A stretch of DNA of 64,000 nucleotides from Bin55 sp965116055 (lineage in GTDB: Bacteria; Pseudomonadota; Gammaproteobacteria; Pseudomonadales; Azotimanducaceae). Where the stretch lies: the NCBI GenBank assembly GCA_965116055.1, contig OZ220466.1:248001-312000 (forward strand), given 5' to 3'. Made by a program: the position numbers and the translations under genes. A model generated the notes under the pieces. It was not told where the DNA came from. It worked only from the letters and a program-made list of their open reading frames with translations, and made no database searches. This document shows, in pieces, positions 1 to 9,016 of the stretch (positions within the stretch are counted from its first letter, which is position 1; every line of letters begins with the position of its first letter).

Positions 1-1
1 T

Positions 2-211
2 GCCATGAAGCTGGTGACGCAAACGGCGGTTGGGGCAAGCGCGATGACAGCTCAAGACGGCAGCGACCCGCGGCAGTTACGAGCCAATGTGACGTCGCCA
101 GGCGGCACAACCGAAGCCGCATTAAACCATCTTATTGCTGCTCAGGTCGACACTGAATTCATCGCGGCAGTCAATGCGGCGTATCGCCGTGCGCAAGAGC
201 TTGCAGCATGA
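2..211 (+). CDS. proC: Pyrroline-5-carboxylate reductase, C-terminal part (runs in from the left edge)
   Basis: The frame is open at the window's left edge and ends at the stop at 209-211. The roughly 69 residues match the tail of ProC, which reduces 1-pyrroline-5-carboxylate to proline with NAD(P)H in the cytoplasm. The run NVTSPGGTTEAAL is the conserved motif of the C-terminal dimerisation domain, preceded by the helix containing LVTQTAVGASAM. The N-terminal Rossmann domain lies outside the window. Its neighbour yggT follows after about 160 bases, the usual gammaproteobacterial order. The ATG at position 5 is an internal methionine, not the start. Confidence 0.9.
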   Translation, partial: AMKLVTQTAVGASAMTAQDGSDPRQLRANVTSPGGTTEAALNHLIAAQVDTEFIAAVNAAYRRAQELAA

Positions 212-369
212 GCATAGCAGCAGACATAACCCAGACGATCACGACAACCGTACGCGGCCAACTATCCTTAACCACCTGTTGTCTACTCATTCGCACCGGC
301 ATACGTTCGCTCGTTTGCGCCAACACCATGCCAGTTAACGTTCAGTAAGAAGGATTTCTGCCTTAAGCA

Positions 370-948
370 ATGGAATTATTGTTCTTCGTCCTTGAAATTG
401 GGCTCGGTGTGGTGGCCATAGCCTGTTTGTTGCGCTTCTTGTTTCAACTGAGCCGTGTCAACCCCTTAAACATCGTGGTTGCCTCAACACGCCGCCTAAC
501 GGACTCGTTTCTTAACCCTTTGCGCGCTTTCCTACCGGCTAATCGTCGTATTGATACAGCATCACTGTTCGTTGCTTGGCTAGCTATGTCAGGCCGCGTC
601 GGTATCCAGATCTCGCACGCTGTCGCACAATCCGACTTGTTTCAATACAGCAACGCGACAACTTACCTAATCGCTTGTTTAGGTGGCAGTCTCATTCGGT
701 TACTGCAATATACTGTATGGATCTTCATAGCCGCCATCATCGTGACCGTAATCTTGAGTTGGGTCGCACCTCATAGTACCTCGCCCTACGCGCACATAGC
801 TAGGGAAATACCTTCAATCCTATTACGCCCCATACAAGGCCTACTACCGACACTTGGGACACTTGATTTTTCGCCTGCGATCGTGTTGCTCCTGCTCTTC
901 GCAATCAATAGTCGCGTGATCCCCTGGCTCAACAGCTTGGTCTTCTAA
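370..948 (+). CDS. yggT: YggT family integral membrane protein
   Basis: A 192-residue very hydrophobic protein with two tandem YGGT units, each a pair of membrane helices (roughly residues 5-25 with 85-110, and 115-135 with 165-185). The phrase ILSWVAPHSTSPYAHIAREI is close to the conserved loop of the family, in which a proline-rich turn precedes a helix. The molecular role is poorly known; the family is linked to osmotic tolerance and to divisome or cell-envelope functions. Length is typical for the gammaproteobacterial form. It sits directly after proC, as in Pseudomonas and many relatives, which supports the call. Confidence 0.9.
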   Translation: MELLFFVLEIGLGVVAIACLLRFLFQLSRVNPLNIVVASTRRLTDSFLNPLRAFLPANRRIDTASLFVAWLAMSGRVGIQISHAVAQSDLFQYSNATTYLIACLGGSLIRLLQYTVWIFIAAIIVTVILSWVAPHSTSPYAHIAREIPSILLRPIQGLLPTLGTLDFSPAIVLLLLFAINSRVIPWLNSLVF

Positions 949-1121
949 TTGAAGTCCGGACGGCCGATATTCAACGTGTTTTGGGGTTTGAGAAGTACTC
1001 TTATATAAAATAATCGCGATTCACTCCGACGATCTCTTAAAGCAAAACCCAAATTGATTTATAGAGGCGACACGAGTATTTAATTGTAAAGTAAAAAGAA
1101 AAATGGAGTTGTACTAGAAAC

Positions 1122-2891
1122 ATGCTTTTACCACGCTACGAAGTTAATAATACCTCTATCAAAGCTCTATGCATACAGATCGAATTAGGCGAACTGGCTG
1201 TTCCTGAAATTCAACGCCCGTTCGTCTGGAACACTACCATGGTACGAGATTTCATTGATTCACTCTACCACGGTTATCCCGTCGGCTATCTGATTGCTTG
1301 GGAAAGTCCATCTGTCAGACTCAAGGATGGCACGCAAGTCCAGAACAAAACTTTATTAATAGACGGACAACAGCGCGTAACTGCACTTCGTGCCGCCATT
1401 TTGGGGAATCCAATCGTCGATAAAAACTATAACAAGAAAACCATTAGAATCGCGTTTCATCCATATGAAGAAAGATTTGAAGTTACCAATCCAGCTATTG
1501 AAAAAGACAAAACGTGGCTTCCTAATATTTCCGTACTTTTCCAGGACAATAAATCTCCGTTCGAAGTGGTCAAGGACTACTGCAAAGCTAACGCAATCAC
1601 GAATGAAAAACAACCTTACGAGGCAATCGATCGACTTTTTAGTATTCAAGGGAATTCGCTCGGTTTTATTAAGCTCCACGAAAATTTATCAATCGATATA
1701 GTCTCGGAGATATTTGCCCGCACTAATTCGAAAGGTGTAGGGCTCAACACTGCTGATTTCGCTATGACAAAGATGGCTGCAAACGAAACGCATCGCGGCC
1801 ATGAGCTCCGTAAGTGTATAGATTACTTCTGCCACCTTGCCATTGAACCAGACGCCTATGCCGATCTAATGAAGGATAAGCAATTTGCCGTAACTAAATA
1901 CTTCAAAGCTATGTCATGGCTAAAAGATAATAAAGATGACCTTTATGATCCATCCTATATCGACATGCTTCGGGTAACGTTCACATCGGAATTCAAACGT
2001 GGTAAGCTCAATGACTTGATAGCGTTGCTTTCCGGTCGTAACTTTAAAACAAAGATATGTGAAGAGGAGATTGTTGAAGAATCTTTTCAGAGACTGGAAG
2101 CCGCAGTCCTGCGATTCATGAACAAAAATAACTTCACGAAGTTCACCGCGTATATCATGTCAGCTGGATTCGTAGACAGTTCAATGATTCGGTCGAAGAA
2201 TGTTCTTAATTTCGCCTATATCGTCTATCTGACATTAAAACACATGAAGGTTAGTCCACCCAAAATTCACTCGTTAGTGCAGCGCTGGCTTGTCATGTCA
2301 GTTTTGACAGGGCGATATTCTGGATCATCCGAAACAGCATTTGATGCAGACATTCGCAACATCCATGAGAGAAGCATAGAGGAATACCTAAATGCGATAG
2401 AAGAAGCAGAAATGTCGGATACATTCTGGGATACCGGACTTCCACAGCAGCTGGATAATTCAACGAAAAGCGGCCCTTATTACGTTTTTCTTGCAAGTCA
2501 AGTCAAAGCATCTGATAAGGGATTTTTATCCCAAAAGTTAACCGTGCAAAATCTGCTTTTTTTGAAAGGCATCTCGCACGTTCACCATGTATTTCCTAAA
2601 AGCTACCTGAAACAACACGGTTTACCTCAACGTCAATACAACCAATTAGCCAATTACGTTGTGGTGGAAGATAGTATCAACCTTTGTATCGGTGACACTC
2701 CTCCTAACGAGTATCTTTCAAATCCGCTCAAATACGGCGGCATTACTGACAGCCAACTAAAAGCAAATCTTAAAGCTCACTGCATACCTCAGAATATGGA
2801 CTCTTTTGACATTAACAATTACGACGAATTCCTGACCAAGCGTAGGATCTTGATGTCTCATAGGATTCGAGATTTCTATAGATCCCTGTAG
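1122..2891 (+). CDS. DUF262-DUF1524 fused nuclease (GmrSD-like, probable phage defence)
   Basis: This 589-residue protein has the GmrS-type N-terminal DUF262 domain, with IQRPFVW at about residues 30-36 and the nucleotide-binding DGQQR motif at 81-85. A C-terminal DUF1524 HNH-type domain carries HHVFPKSYL near residue 487, followed by the conserved asparagine region NYVVVEDSINL. Related proteins (GmrSD, SspE, BrxU) use NTP-dependent cleavage to restrict phage DNA, often modified DNA. All motifs look intact, so I infer an active single-chain enzyme. It stands alone, with an AT-rich upstream region and lower GC than its neighbours. It splits an otherwise conserved yggT-metX junction, which suggests it was acquired. 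The best GGAG is about 14 bases before the ATG, so the start is only moderately supported. Confidence 0.88.
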   Translation: MLLPRYEVNNTSIKALCIQIELGELAVPEIQRPFVWNTTMVRDFIDSLYHGYPVGYLIAWESPSVRLKDGTQVQNKTLLIDGQQRVTALRAAILGNPIVDKNYNKKTIRIAFHPYEERFEVTNPAIEKDKTWLPNISVLFQDNKSPFEVVKDYCKANAITNEKQPYEAIDRLFSIQGNSLGFIKLHENLSIDIVSEIFARTNSKGVGLNTADFAMTKMAANETHRGHELRKCIDYFCHLAIEPDAYADLMKDKQFAVTKYFKAMSWLKDNKDDLYDPSYIDMLRVTFTSEFKRGKLNDLIALLSGRNFKTKICEEEIVEESFQRLEAAVLRFMNKNNFTKFTAYIMSAGFVDSSMIRSKNVLNFAYIVYLTLKHMKVSPPKIHSLVQRWLVMSVLTGRYSGSSETAFDADIRNIHERSIEEYLNAIEEAEMSDTFWDTGLPQQLDNSTKSGPYYVFLASQVKASDKGFLSQKLTVQNLLFLKGISHVHHVFPKSYLKQHGLPQRQYNQLANYVVVEDSINLCIGDTPPNEYLSNPLKYGGITDSQLKANLKAHCIPQNMDSFDINNYDEFLTKRRILMSHRIRDFYRSL

Positions 2892-3133
2892 TCACCATCC
2901 CGGCAGCAAACTAGCAAAACACCTTCTACGCGACCCGCCGCTTAATTATAATATGACCCGCCCAAATCAATATCCACTGGACGATGATAGACTTCTGCGA
3001 AGATCTTGAGCGAGCTGATCAAATCGGTTTCTTAAAAGGTGCAGATCTTGATAACACTCCGATAACTCAAATCGTAACGCAACTTAAATCACCTAAGATA
3101 TTGATTTTGAGAAGCTCCCTTTAATATTTTCGA
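2892..3133. other. Non-coding gap before metX
   Basis: I see no gene here. The last 40 bases are AT-rich, with TTGATT and TAATAT about 15 bases apart just before the metX ATG. This would be a promoter with a very short leader, and the match is weak. I saw no S-box-like riboswitch structure. Confidence 0.3.
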
Positions 3134-4303
3134 ATGGTTGAAGCCTCCGGGGAACGACACGAGTTACCTACCGATTCCGTTGGCGTTGTAGCGCCTCAAA
3201 GCATTGATTTTCACGAACCATTCACACTGGAAGACGGCTCAACACTCCCTTCGTTTAGGCTCGTTTACGAGACCTACGGCGAGCTCAACGCCGAGCGCTC
3301 CAATGCGGTTCTGATTTGTCACGCGTTATCTGGCCATCACCACGCTGCTGGTTATCACGATCCTGAGAATCGTCGCACATTGGGTTGGTGGGACAACTGC
3401 ATCGGCCCCGGCAAGCCCATCGACACGAATGATTTCTATGTCGTTGCGTTGAATAATCTAGGCGGATGTCACGGAAGCACTGGCCCGACTACCAATAACT
3501 CAGTCACGAACGAGCCATATGGCAGCGATTTTCCCCGCGTCACGGTAGGCGATTGGGTTAAGAGCCAAGCGTTGCTTGCCGACCGGCTTGGTATCGATTC
3601 ATTCTCTGCGGTGGTTGGTGGCAGTCTCGGCGGTATGCAAGCAATGCAATGGGCGATTGATTATCCAAGTCGCGTGAAGCACGCCATGCTCATCGCATGC
3701 GCACCCAATCTCTCAGCGCAAAATGTCGCATTTAACGAGATCGCGCGACAAGCCATCCTCACCGACCGTAATTTCCAGGCTGGGCGTTACCTCGCGGCAG
3801 CTTCAAAGCCGACCGATGGGCTTGGTACTGCACGCATGCTCGGACACGTCACGTATCTGTCAGCCGACGGCATGAACGAAAAATTCGGTAGCGACCGAAA
3901 GAAAGAGCCCGCGTCACCGCCCCACAGCGTAGTCGCTGAAGTGACTAGCTACTTACAGTACAACGGGCAGAAATTCGCCGATGTATTCGATGCGAATACC
4001 TACTTGCTCATGACCCACGCGCTGGACGACTTCGACCCTGCACGTACGTTTGGCGGTGATTTAAGTGCAGCGCTCGCCAATACGACGGCGCGATTCTTAG
4101 TTATATCGTTTTCTACCGATTGGCGGTTTGCGCCAGAACGCTCGCGCGAGATCGTTGACGCGCTGATTGCCGCAGGATGCAACGTGTCGTATGCCGATAT
4201 CGAATCAATCAGCGGCCACGACTCGTTTCTACTTGCAATCCCTCGCTACCATCGCATCCTTACAGCATACATGAAACAAATTGCCGACAGCTTGACCGCA
4301 TGA
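3134..4303 (+). CDS. metX: Homoserine O-acyltransferase MetX
   Basis: MetX acylates the hydroxyl of homoserine, the entry step of methionine synthesis in the cytoplasm. The 389-residue alpha/beta-hydrolase has the nucleophile elbow GGSLGGMQ with Ser164, an oxyanion region LICHALSGHHHAAG, and the catalytic His in SGHDSFLL near the C-terminus. Whether the acyl donor is acetyl-CoA or succinyl-CoA cannot be told from motifs alone. Gammaproteobacterial MetX next to metW is often the succinyl form. The stop overlaps the metW start by 3 bases (ATGA), so the two are translationally coupled. The gene resumes the conserved operon after the inserted nuclease gene. Confidence 0.95.
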   Translation: MVEASGERHELPTDSVGVVAPQSIDFHEPFTLEDGSTLPSFRLVYETYGELNAERSNAVLICHALSGHHHAAGYHDPENRRTLGWWDNCIGPGKPIDTNDFYVVALNNLGGCHGSTGPTTNNSVTNEPYGSDFPRVTVGDWVKSQALLADRLGIDSFSAVVGGSLGGMQAMQWAIDYPSRVKHAMLIACAPNLSAQNVAFNEIARQAILTDRNFQAGRYLAAASKPTDGLGTARMLGHVTYLSADGMNEKFGSDRKKEPASPPHSVVAEVTSYLQYNGQKFADVFDANTYLLMTHALDDFDPARTFGGDLSAALANTTARFLVISFSTDWRFAPERSREIVDALIAAGCNVSYADIESISGHDSFLLAIPRYHRILTAYMKQIADSLTA

Positions 4304-4896
4304 AGCAAAGTGATGACATGATCGTTGATCTTGTGAATCCACATGCACGCGTGCTGGATCTCGGATGCGGCGATGGTGAATTGCTAAGTCGTCTAAGCAA
4401 GGCAAAAGCTGTCACTGGCTATGGTGTCGAACGGGATCATAACCGCATCGAAGCGTGCCTGGCTCGTGGGGTCAACGTGATTGAGCACGACATCAATGAC
4501 GGGCTTGCGCGGTTTTCGACCGACAGTTTTGATATGGTGATCATGAACGAAACGCTACAGGCGATTAGCGAGCCGCAAATTTTGGTATGCGAAATGCTGC
4601 GTGTTGGACAAGAATGCATCGTGACATTTCCGAACTTTGCCAACTGGCAGTGTCGCAAGCAGCTCTTTTTCAACGGCCGTATGCCCGTAGCCGATCACCT
4701 ACCTCATCAGTGGTACGACACACCAAACATCCATCTTTGTACGATTGATGATTTCGATAACATGTGCGCTACTAAACGCGTGCGCGTGATTTCACGTTAC
4801 GTTTTCAATCAGGCCGGCCGTCAGACCATAACTACGCGGATGTTGCGTAATTTGTTCGGGGTCACGGCGTTTTACCGTCTCGGACGCTCTTCATAA
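4300..4896 (+). CDS. metW: Methionine biosynthesis protein MetW
   Basis: MetW is an SAM-dependent methyltransferase-fold protein always found with MetX; in some bacteria it is needed for MetX activity. The 198 residues start at the ATG overlapping the metX stop (ATGA). A start further upstream in this frame would be buried inside metX. Class I methyltransferase motif I is seen as VLDLGCGDGELL near residue 19. It is followed by DMVIMNETLQAI and by the family-typical TFPNFANWQCR and RMPVADHLPHQWYDTPNIHL blocks. The next gene begins in the overlap TAATG, so this is part of one tightly packed operon. Confidence 0.95.
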   Translation: MKQSDDMIVDLVNPHARVLDLGCGDGELLSRLSKAKAVTGYGVERDHNRIEACLARGVNVIEHDINDGLARFSTDSFDMVIMNETLQAISEPQILVCEMLRVGQECIVTFPNFANWQCRKQLFFNGRMPVADHLPHQWYDTPNIHLCTIDDFDNMCATKRVRVISRYVFNQAGRQTITTRMLRNLFGVTAFYRLGRSS

Positions 4897-5315
4897 TGCA
4901 CCGAAGGCTAGCCATCGCGGCATTCACACTCGTTGTACTACAACCGATCTTGGCTGAGCAGAGCGTCTCCTTGGCTGGCTACGAAGTGCATTACAGCGTC
5001 ATCCAATCGGCGTTTCTACAGCCTGAGGTAGCGACTCGCTACAACCTCTTACGCGCACCTAATCGAGCGGTGATTTCGATAGCCGCCCGACATACCAAGA
5101 ACCAACCACCTCCCGACAAGATTACTGGAGTGTTCACGAACCTCTTATCGCAACGGATACCCCTTAGCTTTCAACTCGTTGAAGAAGGCGACGCGCGTTA
5201 CTACATCGCGTCATTCTTGTTTACCAGCGAAGAGATGTTGACGTTTGAAATCCAGCTGCATCAGGGCGACGAGGTGTACGAATTCAGTTTTAAGAAACAA
5301 ATCTTCGCCTCTTGA
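4896..5315 (+). CDS. DUF4426 exported protein
   Basis: A 139-residue protein beginning with a signal peptide (basic MHRR, hydrophobic LAIAAFTLVVLQPIL, likely cleavage after AE). The remainder, with YEVHYSVIQSAFLQPEVA and YNLLRAPNRAVISIA, matches DUF4426, an uncharacterised periplasmic family. It is regularly encoded between metW and rdgB in Pseudomonas and relatives. Start and stop overlap the neighbouring genes (TAATG before, TTGA after). No function can be given. Confidence 0.85.
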   Translation: MHRRLAIAAFTLVVLQPILAEQSVSLAGYEVHYSVIQSAFLQPEVATRYNLLRAPNRAVISIAARHTKNQPPPDKITGVFTNLLSQRIPLSFQLVEEGDARYYIASFLFTSEEMLTFEIQLHQGDEVYEFSFKKQIFAS

Positions 5316-5944
5316 CCGTTCGGCTTGCACTTGCTACCAGCAATGAAGGTAAGCGAACCGAGCTCATACAGCTGTTCCAAGCGTTCGATGTTGTGTTTGA
5401 GCGACCGAGTACTCGGACCTTGGCGGCTATTGAAGAAACCGGGACGACGTTTATCGAAAATGCCTTGCTCAAAGCTCGCGCGGTTTGTGCAACCACCGCG
5501 TTACCAGCAATTGCAGATGATTCCGGATTGATGGTGAATGCCCTCGGAGGTTTGCCTGGCGTCCATTCCGCACGGTACGCCGGCGAGCCCAGCAACGACC
5601 AGCGGAACAACCAAAAACTGCTCAATGCGATGCGTGGAGTGCCAGATGCCGAACGCGCAGCATCGTTCGTGTGCGCGTTGATAGTGATACGAAGGCCGGA
5701 TGATCCGGCACCAATACTTGGCTACGGTACTTGGCGTGGTGAGATCTTGCATGCACCGAGAGGTTTACAAGGATTTGGATACGATCCGTTGTTTTACCTA
5801 CCGTCGCTCGGCCTTTCCGCTGCAGAATTGAGTGTGTCGGACAAAAACAAGCTAAGTCATCGAGCTCGGGCAGGGGCACAGATCGTAAACCGGTTACACA
5901 ACGAGAACTTTCTTCCGAGTGGCTCCTCAACCATCACCTTCTAG
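5312..5944 (+). CDS. rdgB: XTP/dITP diphosphatase (RdgB/HAM1)
   Basis: RdgB hydrolyses non-canonical purine triphosphates such as dITP and XTP to monophosphates plus pyrophosphate, keeping them out of DNA. The 210-residue protein begins LALATSNEGKRTELIQL, the substrate-binding SxNxxK region. It has the catalytic ADDSGLMVNALGG block and the C-terminal GFGYDPLFYLP and SHRARA motifs. The start is TTG, overlapping the upstream stop. This is the only start that preserves the SNEGK motif. The end overlaps hemW by 26 bases, as in many gammaproteobacteria. Confidence 0.95.
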   Translation: MTVRLALATSNEGKRTELIQLFQAFDVVFERPSTRTLAAIEETGTTFIENALLKARAVCATTALPAIADDSGLMVNALGGLPGVHSARYAGEPSNDQRNNQKLLNAMRGVPDAERAASFVCALIVIRRPDDPAPILGYGTWRGEILHAPRGLQGFGYDPLFYLPSLGLSAAELSVSDKNKLSHRARAGAQIVNRLHNENFLPSGSSTITF

Positions 5945-7037
5945 GACCGTTGGGCTCTATGTCCATCTGCCTTGGTGCGTCAAAAAATGTCCATATTGCG
6001 ACTTCAACTCGCACGAATTGCACAGTTCGTTGCGCGAGCACGACTATATAGAAACGCTACTTCGTGATCTCGCCTTGGAACTGAGTCGCACCCGCGCAAC
6101 CGTCAACACGGTTTACTTCGGTGGCGGTACGCCGAGTCTTTTTCAACCTGCTTCGTTCGAGCGTATCCTTAATCACCCAGCGTTAGCACACGTTCAAGAA
6201 GTCACCATGGAGGCTAATCCAGGTGTACGAGAATGCGGCGCATTCGAAAGCTATAGAGCAGCTGGGATCAATCGCGTGTCGATCGGCGTTCAATCATTGC
6301 ACGATGCGTCGCTTCGCAAGCTAGGTCGAATTCACTCCGCGGCGGACGCGCGGGTGGCTGTGCAACAAGCCCTTACATCTGGTTTGCGCTCCGTCAACGT
6401 TGACATGATGTACGGACTACCCGATCAAACGTTTGACATGGCAATGCATGATTTAGATGCATTGATAGATTTAGAACCGACGCATATATCTTGGTATCAA
6501 CTCACGATCGAGCCGAATACGCTATTTAGTCATCGACCGCCGACGCTTGCGTCCGACGATGTTCGCGCAGACATCAGCGACGCAGGACTTGAACGACTCA
6601 CAGCGGCAGGTTATCGTCAATACGAGGTTTCGGCGTACGCGAAACCTGGCTTCAAATGTTGTCACAACTTGAACTACTGGCGATTCGGCGATTATCTTGG
6701 CATCGGTGCTGGGGCTCACGGTAAAGTAACGCTCAATAACGGCTCTATTGTTCGTACGCAGAAAACACGCCGACCAGAGACTTATCTGGACGAAGTAAAA
6801 ACCAGCGCAAATCCGATCAAGCGGGCTGAATTACCGGTCGAATTCATGATGAATGCGCTTCGCTTATGCGACGGCGTTGATACGAACCATTTTTCACGTG
6901 CTACGGGACTAGCTTCGGGCGCGCTCGAACCGACGCTAAGCAACTTGCGCGCCGAAGGTCTTATGCGCCCAGATCGGCTTGCGCTTACCGCATTTGGCTT
7001 TAACTATCTAAATTCGGTTATTGCCCGGTTTCTATAG
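5919..7037 (+). CDS. hemW: Radical SAM heme chaperone HemW
   Basis: HemW binds heme and a 4Fe-4S cluster and is thought to insert heme into respiratory proteins; older annotations call it oxygen-independent coproporphyrinogen oxidase-like. The radical SAM motif is in LPWCVKKCPYCDF (CxxxCxxC) near residue 20. It is followed by YFGGGTPSLF and the SIGVQSLHDASLRKLGR block. At 372 residues it has the short length of HemW rather than the longer HemN. The start is GTG, within the rdgB 3' end. It closes the operon and converges on trmB with only about 19 bases between. Confidence 0.94.
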   Translation: MAPQPSPSRTVGLYVHLPWCVKKCPYCDFNSHELHSSLREHDYIETLLRDLALELSRTRATVNTVYFGGGTPSLFQPASFERILNHPALAHVQEVTMEANPGVRECGAFESYRAAGINRVSIGVQSLHDASLRKLGRIHSAADARVAVQQALTSGLRSVNVDMMYGLPDQTFDMAMHDLDALIDLEPTHISWYQLTIEPNTLFSHRPPTLASDDVRADISDAGLERLTAAGYRQYEVSAYAKPGFKCCHNLNYWRFGDYLGIGAGAHGKVTLNNGSIVRTQKTRRPETYLDEVKTSANPIKRAELPVEFMMNALRLCDGVDTNHFSRATGLASGALEPTLSNLRAEGLMRPDRLALTAFGFNYLNSVIARFL

Positions 7038-7056
7038 CACATGAACACATTCCGTG

Positions 7057-7722
7057 TCATTGCGCCACGCGCTTAAACGGTTGTTTCCGATATTCGAAGT
7101 GAGTAACGCGATGTCCTAGATCAAGCCCGCGGGCTTCGTATTTAGTGGCCATCCGAGCCGGCTCCGTTAAGACCGGCCCGCCCATTAAAAGATCAATGCC
7201 GTTTAGCGATGTTTCTATCGCATGGGCATATGGCTGCCAATCCGTTGCAATAATCAACTCACCTTCCGGCTTTAGCTTTTGTACAACAGTCTCACCGAAT
7301 TCACGCGTCACTAAACGTCTTTTGTGGTGTCTTGACTTTGGCCATGGATCCGGAAATAACACCCACATCAGATCGACCGCGCTTGCAGGTAGCGATTCAA
7401 TGAAAGTTAAGCCTTCACGGTCGACGATGCGTACATTCGTCAAATTGAGATCTTGACATCGGTTAATCAGTGCCCCGATGCCAGGCCTGAATACGTCAAC
7501 ACCGATGCAATTCCAAGTGGGATGGTCAAGTGCGAACTGAGCTAATGCGGCGCCGTTCCCGAACCCGATTTCAACCATCATCGGCGCATCGCGCCCGAAT
7601 GAGATATCAATATAACCGGGCGTTAGCAAGTATTTATCAAGTTGTGCCAACGCGCGTGCTTGGGCTGCGGTCGTGCGACTGCGCCGACGCACATAGACTC
7701 GTCGGGGAGGTTGAGCTTCCAA
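7057..7722 (-). CDS. trmB: tRNA (guanine-N7-)-methyltransferase
   Basis: TrmB methylates N7 of guanine 46 in the tRNA variable loop. The 221-residue protein has SAM motif I as VEIGFGNGAAL and the family signature VLFPDPWPKSRHHKRRLV, followed by TDWQPYA. The C-terminal TKYEARGLDLGH block is also conserved. The start appears to be TTG at 7722, with little Shine-Dalgarno support. No ATG lies before the conserved region. The pairing of hemW and trmB is common in this class. Confidence 0.94.
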   Translation of the reverse strand: MEAQPPRRVYVRRRSRTTAAQARALAQLDKYLLTPGYIDISFGRDAPMMVEIGFGNGAALAQFALDHPTWNCIGVDVFRPGIGALINRCQDLNLTNVRIVDREGLTFIESLPASAVDLMWVLFPDPWPKSRHHKRRLVTREFGETVVQKLKPEGELIIATDWQPYAHAIETSLNGIDLLMGGPVLTEPARMATKYEARGLDLGHRVTHFEYRKQPFKRVAQ

Positions 7723-7764
7723 AATAAACGATTGATTGCCGCCAAGTCAATGACCTAGCGTGTT

Positions 7765-8670
7765 TTATACGAGCGCTAGCTCGTCGCCTAATGAATGCTT
7801 GACTTCCAGTAGCGCACGCCGTTCCAATTGCCTTACGCGTTCGGCCGATATACCGAATTCGGAGCCGAGATCTTCAAGTGTGCGCGGATCCTCATGGATA
7901 AACCGACCGTAAACGATCTCGCGCGAACGTTCGTCAAGGGACTCAAGCGCTGCTTGCAGCTTTTTATGCATTGCTTCGGACCATTGCTGATCCTCAACGA
8001 TTTCTGCCGGGTTCGAATCGTCAACGTGAAGAACCTGCGCTGGAACCAACCCCTCGTTCTCATTTCCAAACGAGTCATCCTCCATGGGCGACTCGAAGGG
8101 AATATCTTGGCCGCCGAGCCGGGCTTCCATCTCCTTAACTTCCTCCGGTTTAACGCCTAGGTCGTCAGCCACTAGTTTCGCTTCGGCAGAAGTAAGCGTA
8201 TTGAGTTGTCCGAGCTCCTGCTTTTTGCTTCGCAGTTTGTAAAACAGCTTGCGTTGCGCTTTATTCGTTGCAATCTTGAGTATGCGCCAATTACGCAAGA
8301 CATATTCATTCATTTCTGCTTTGATCCAGTGGACCGCGAATGTGACGAGACGCACGCCGCGGTTAGGATCGAACTTATTGACGGCTTTCATTAAGCCGAC
8401 ATTACCCTCTTGAATGAGATCGTCTTGCGGCAAACCATACCCTTCATAGGAGCGCGATACATGTACAACGAAGCGTAGGTGTGAGAGCACGAGCTCCCGC
8501 GCGGCGTCAAGATCATCATGTTCGTAGAGCCGGCGCGCAAGTTCTTGTTCGCGCGCGATGGAGAGTAGCGGAAAGGAATTGACCGTATGAATGTATTGTT
8601 GAAGATTGGCCCCAGGGACCAAATTCGACAATACCAACGCGTTTGCTGCCGACACTTTAAGATCTTCCAA
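7765..8670 (-). CDS. rpoH: RNA polymerase heat-shock sigma factor RpoH (sigma-32)
   Basis: RpoH directs RNA polymerase to heat-shock promoters. The 301-residue protein shows region 1.2/2.1 (LQQYIHTVNSFPLLS), region 2.2-2.4 (DLIQEGNVGLMKAVNKFDP and LVTFAVHWIKAEMNEYVL) and the RpoH box (QRKLFYKLRSKKQ) around residues 130-145. Region 4.2 is ISAERVRQLERRALLEVK. In many gammaproteobacteria it follows ftsEX; here it is a single gene upstream of trmB. A good sigma-70-type promoter lies about 50 bases upstream. Confidence 0.96.
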   Translation of the reverse strand: MEDLKVSAANALVLSNLVPGANLQQYIHTVNSFPLLSIAREQELARRLYEHDDLDAARELVLSHLRFVVHVSRSYEGYGLPQDDLIQEGNVGLMKAVNKFDPNRGVRLVTFAVHWIKAEMNEYVLRNWRILKIATNKAQRKLFYKLRSKKQELGQLNTLTSAEAKLVADDLGVKPEEVKEMEARLGGQDIPFESPMEDDSFGNENEGLVPAQVLHVDDSNPAEIVEDQQWSEAMHKKLQAALESLDERSREIVYGRFIHEDPRTLEDLGSEFGISAERVRQLERRALLEVKHSLGDELALV

Positions 8671-8722
8671 CGAATAACATAAGCATAAAGAAAGCGACCC
8701 GATTAACTTTCGTTCTAATCAC

Positions 8723-8750
8723 TATATAGAGCTAATTTTCGACTTTTCAA
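8723..8750 (-). promoter_or_regulatory. Predicted promoter of rpoH
   Basis: On the minus strand TTGAAA (8745-8750) and TATATA (8723-8728) are 16 bases apart. This would start transcription near 8716, giving a leader of about 45 bases. It is based on sequence match only. Confidence 0.5.
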
Positions 8751-9016
8751 GCTGCTTTGCAACGCACTTCAAGCAAGCGGGACGAAAATCTCTAATCGGT
8801 AGCAACCCCCGCTTCGCTTGTTACCGTTCGAAGTTCAGGACAACTTTAACTCTATGTCGACCATGCTACCAGCGCATAGCTATGAAGATCACATTGAACC
8901 TTAAAGAAGCGCCGCGCGACTACCCTATGATCTAGGCCTCGTCTCCTTATTGCTCCACTGATGCACCAAGAATAGTGATTAAATCACGCATTCCACGCTG
9001 ATGCATGCCTGCACAG
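8751..9016. other. Non-coding gap between rpoH promoter and the PhyH gene
   Basis: I see no gene, tRNA or convincing structured element here. Short complementary words occur around 8775-8825, but there is no T-tract. Confidence 0.4.

Noticed and set aside
2892..3133. SAM riboswitch upstream of metX
   Set aside because: No S-box core or matching helices were seen.
4177..4299. Longer N-terminus for MetW
   Set aside because: It would lie inside metX, and the ATGA overlap start matches the family length.
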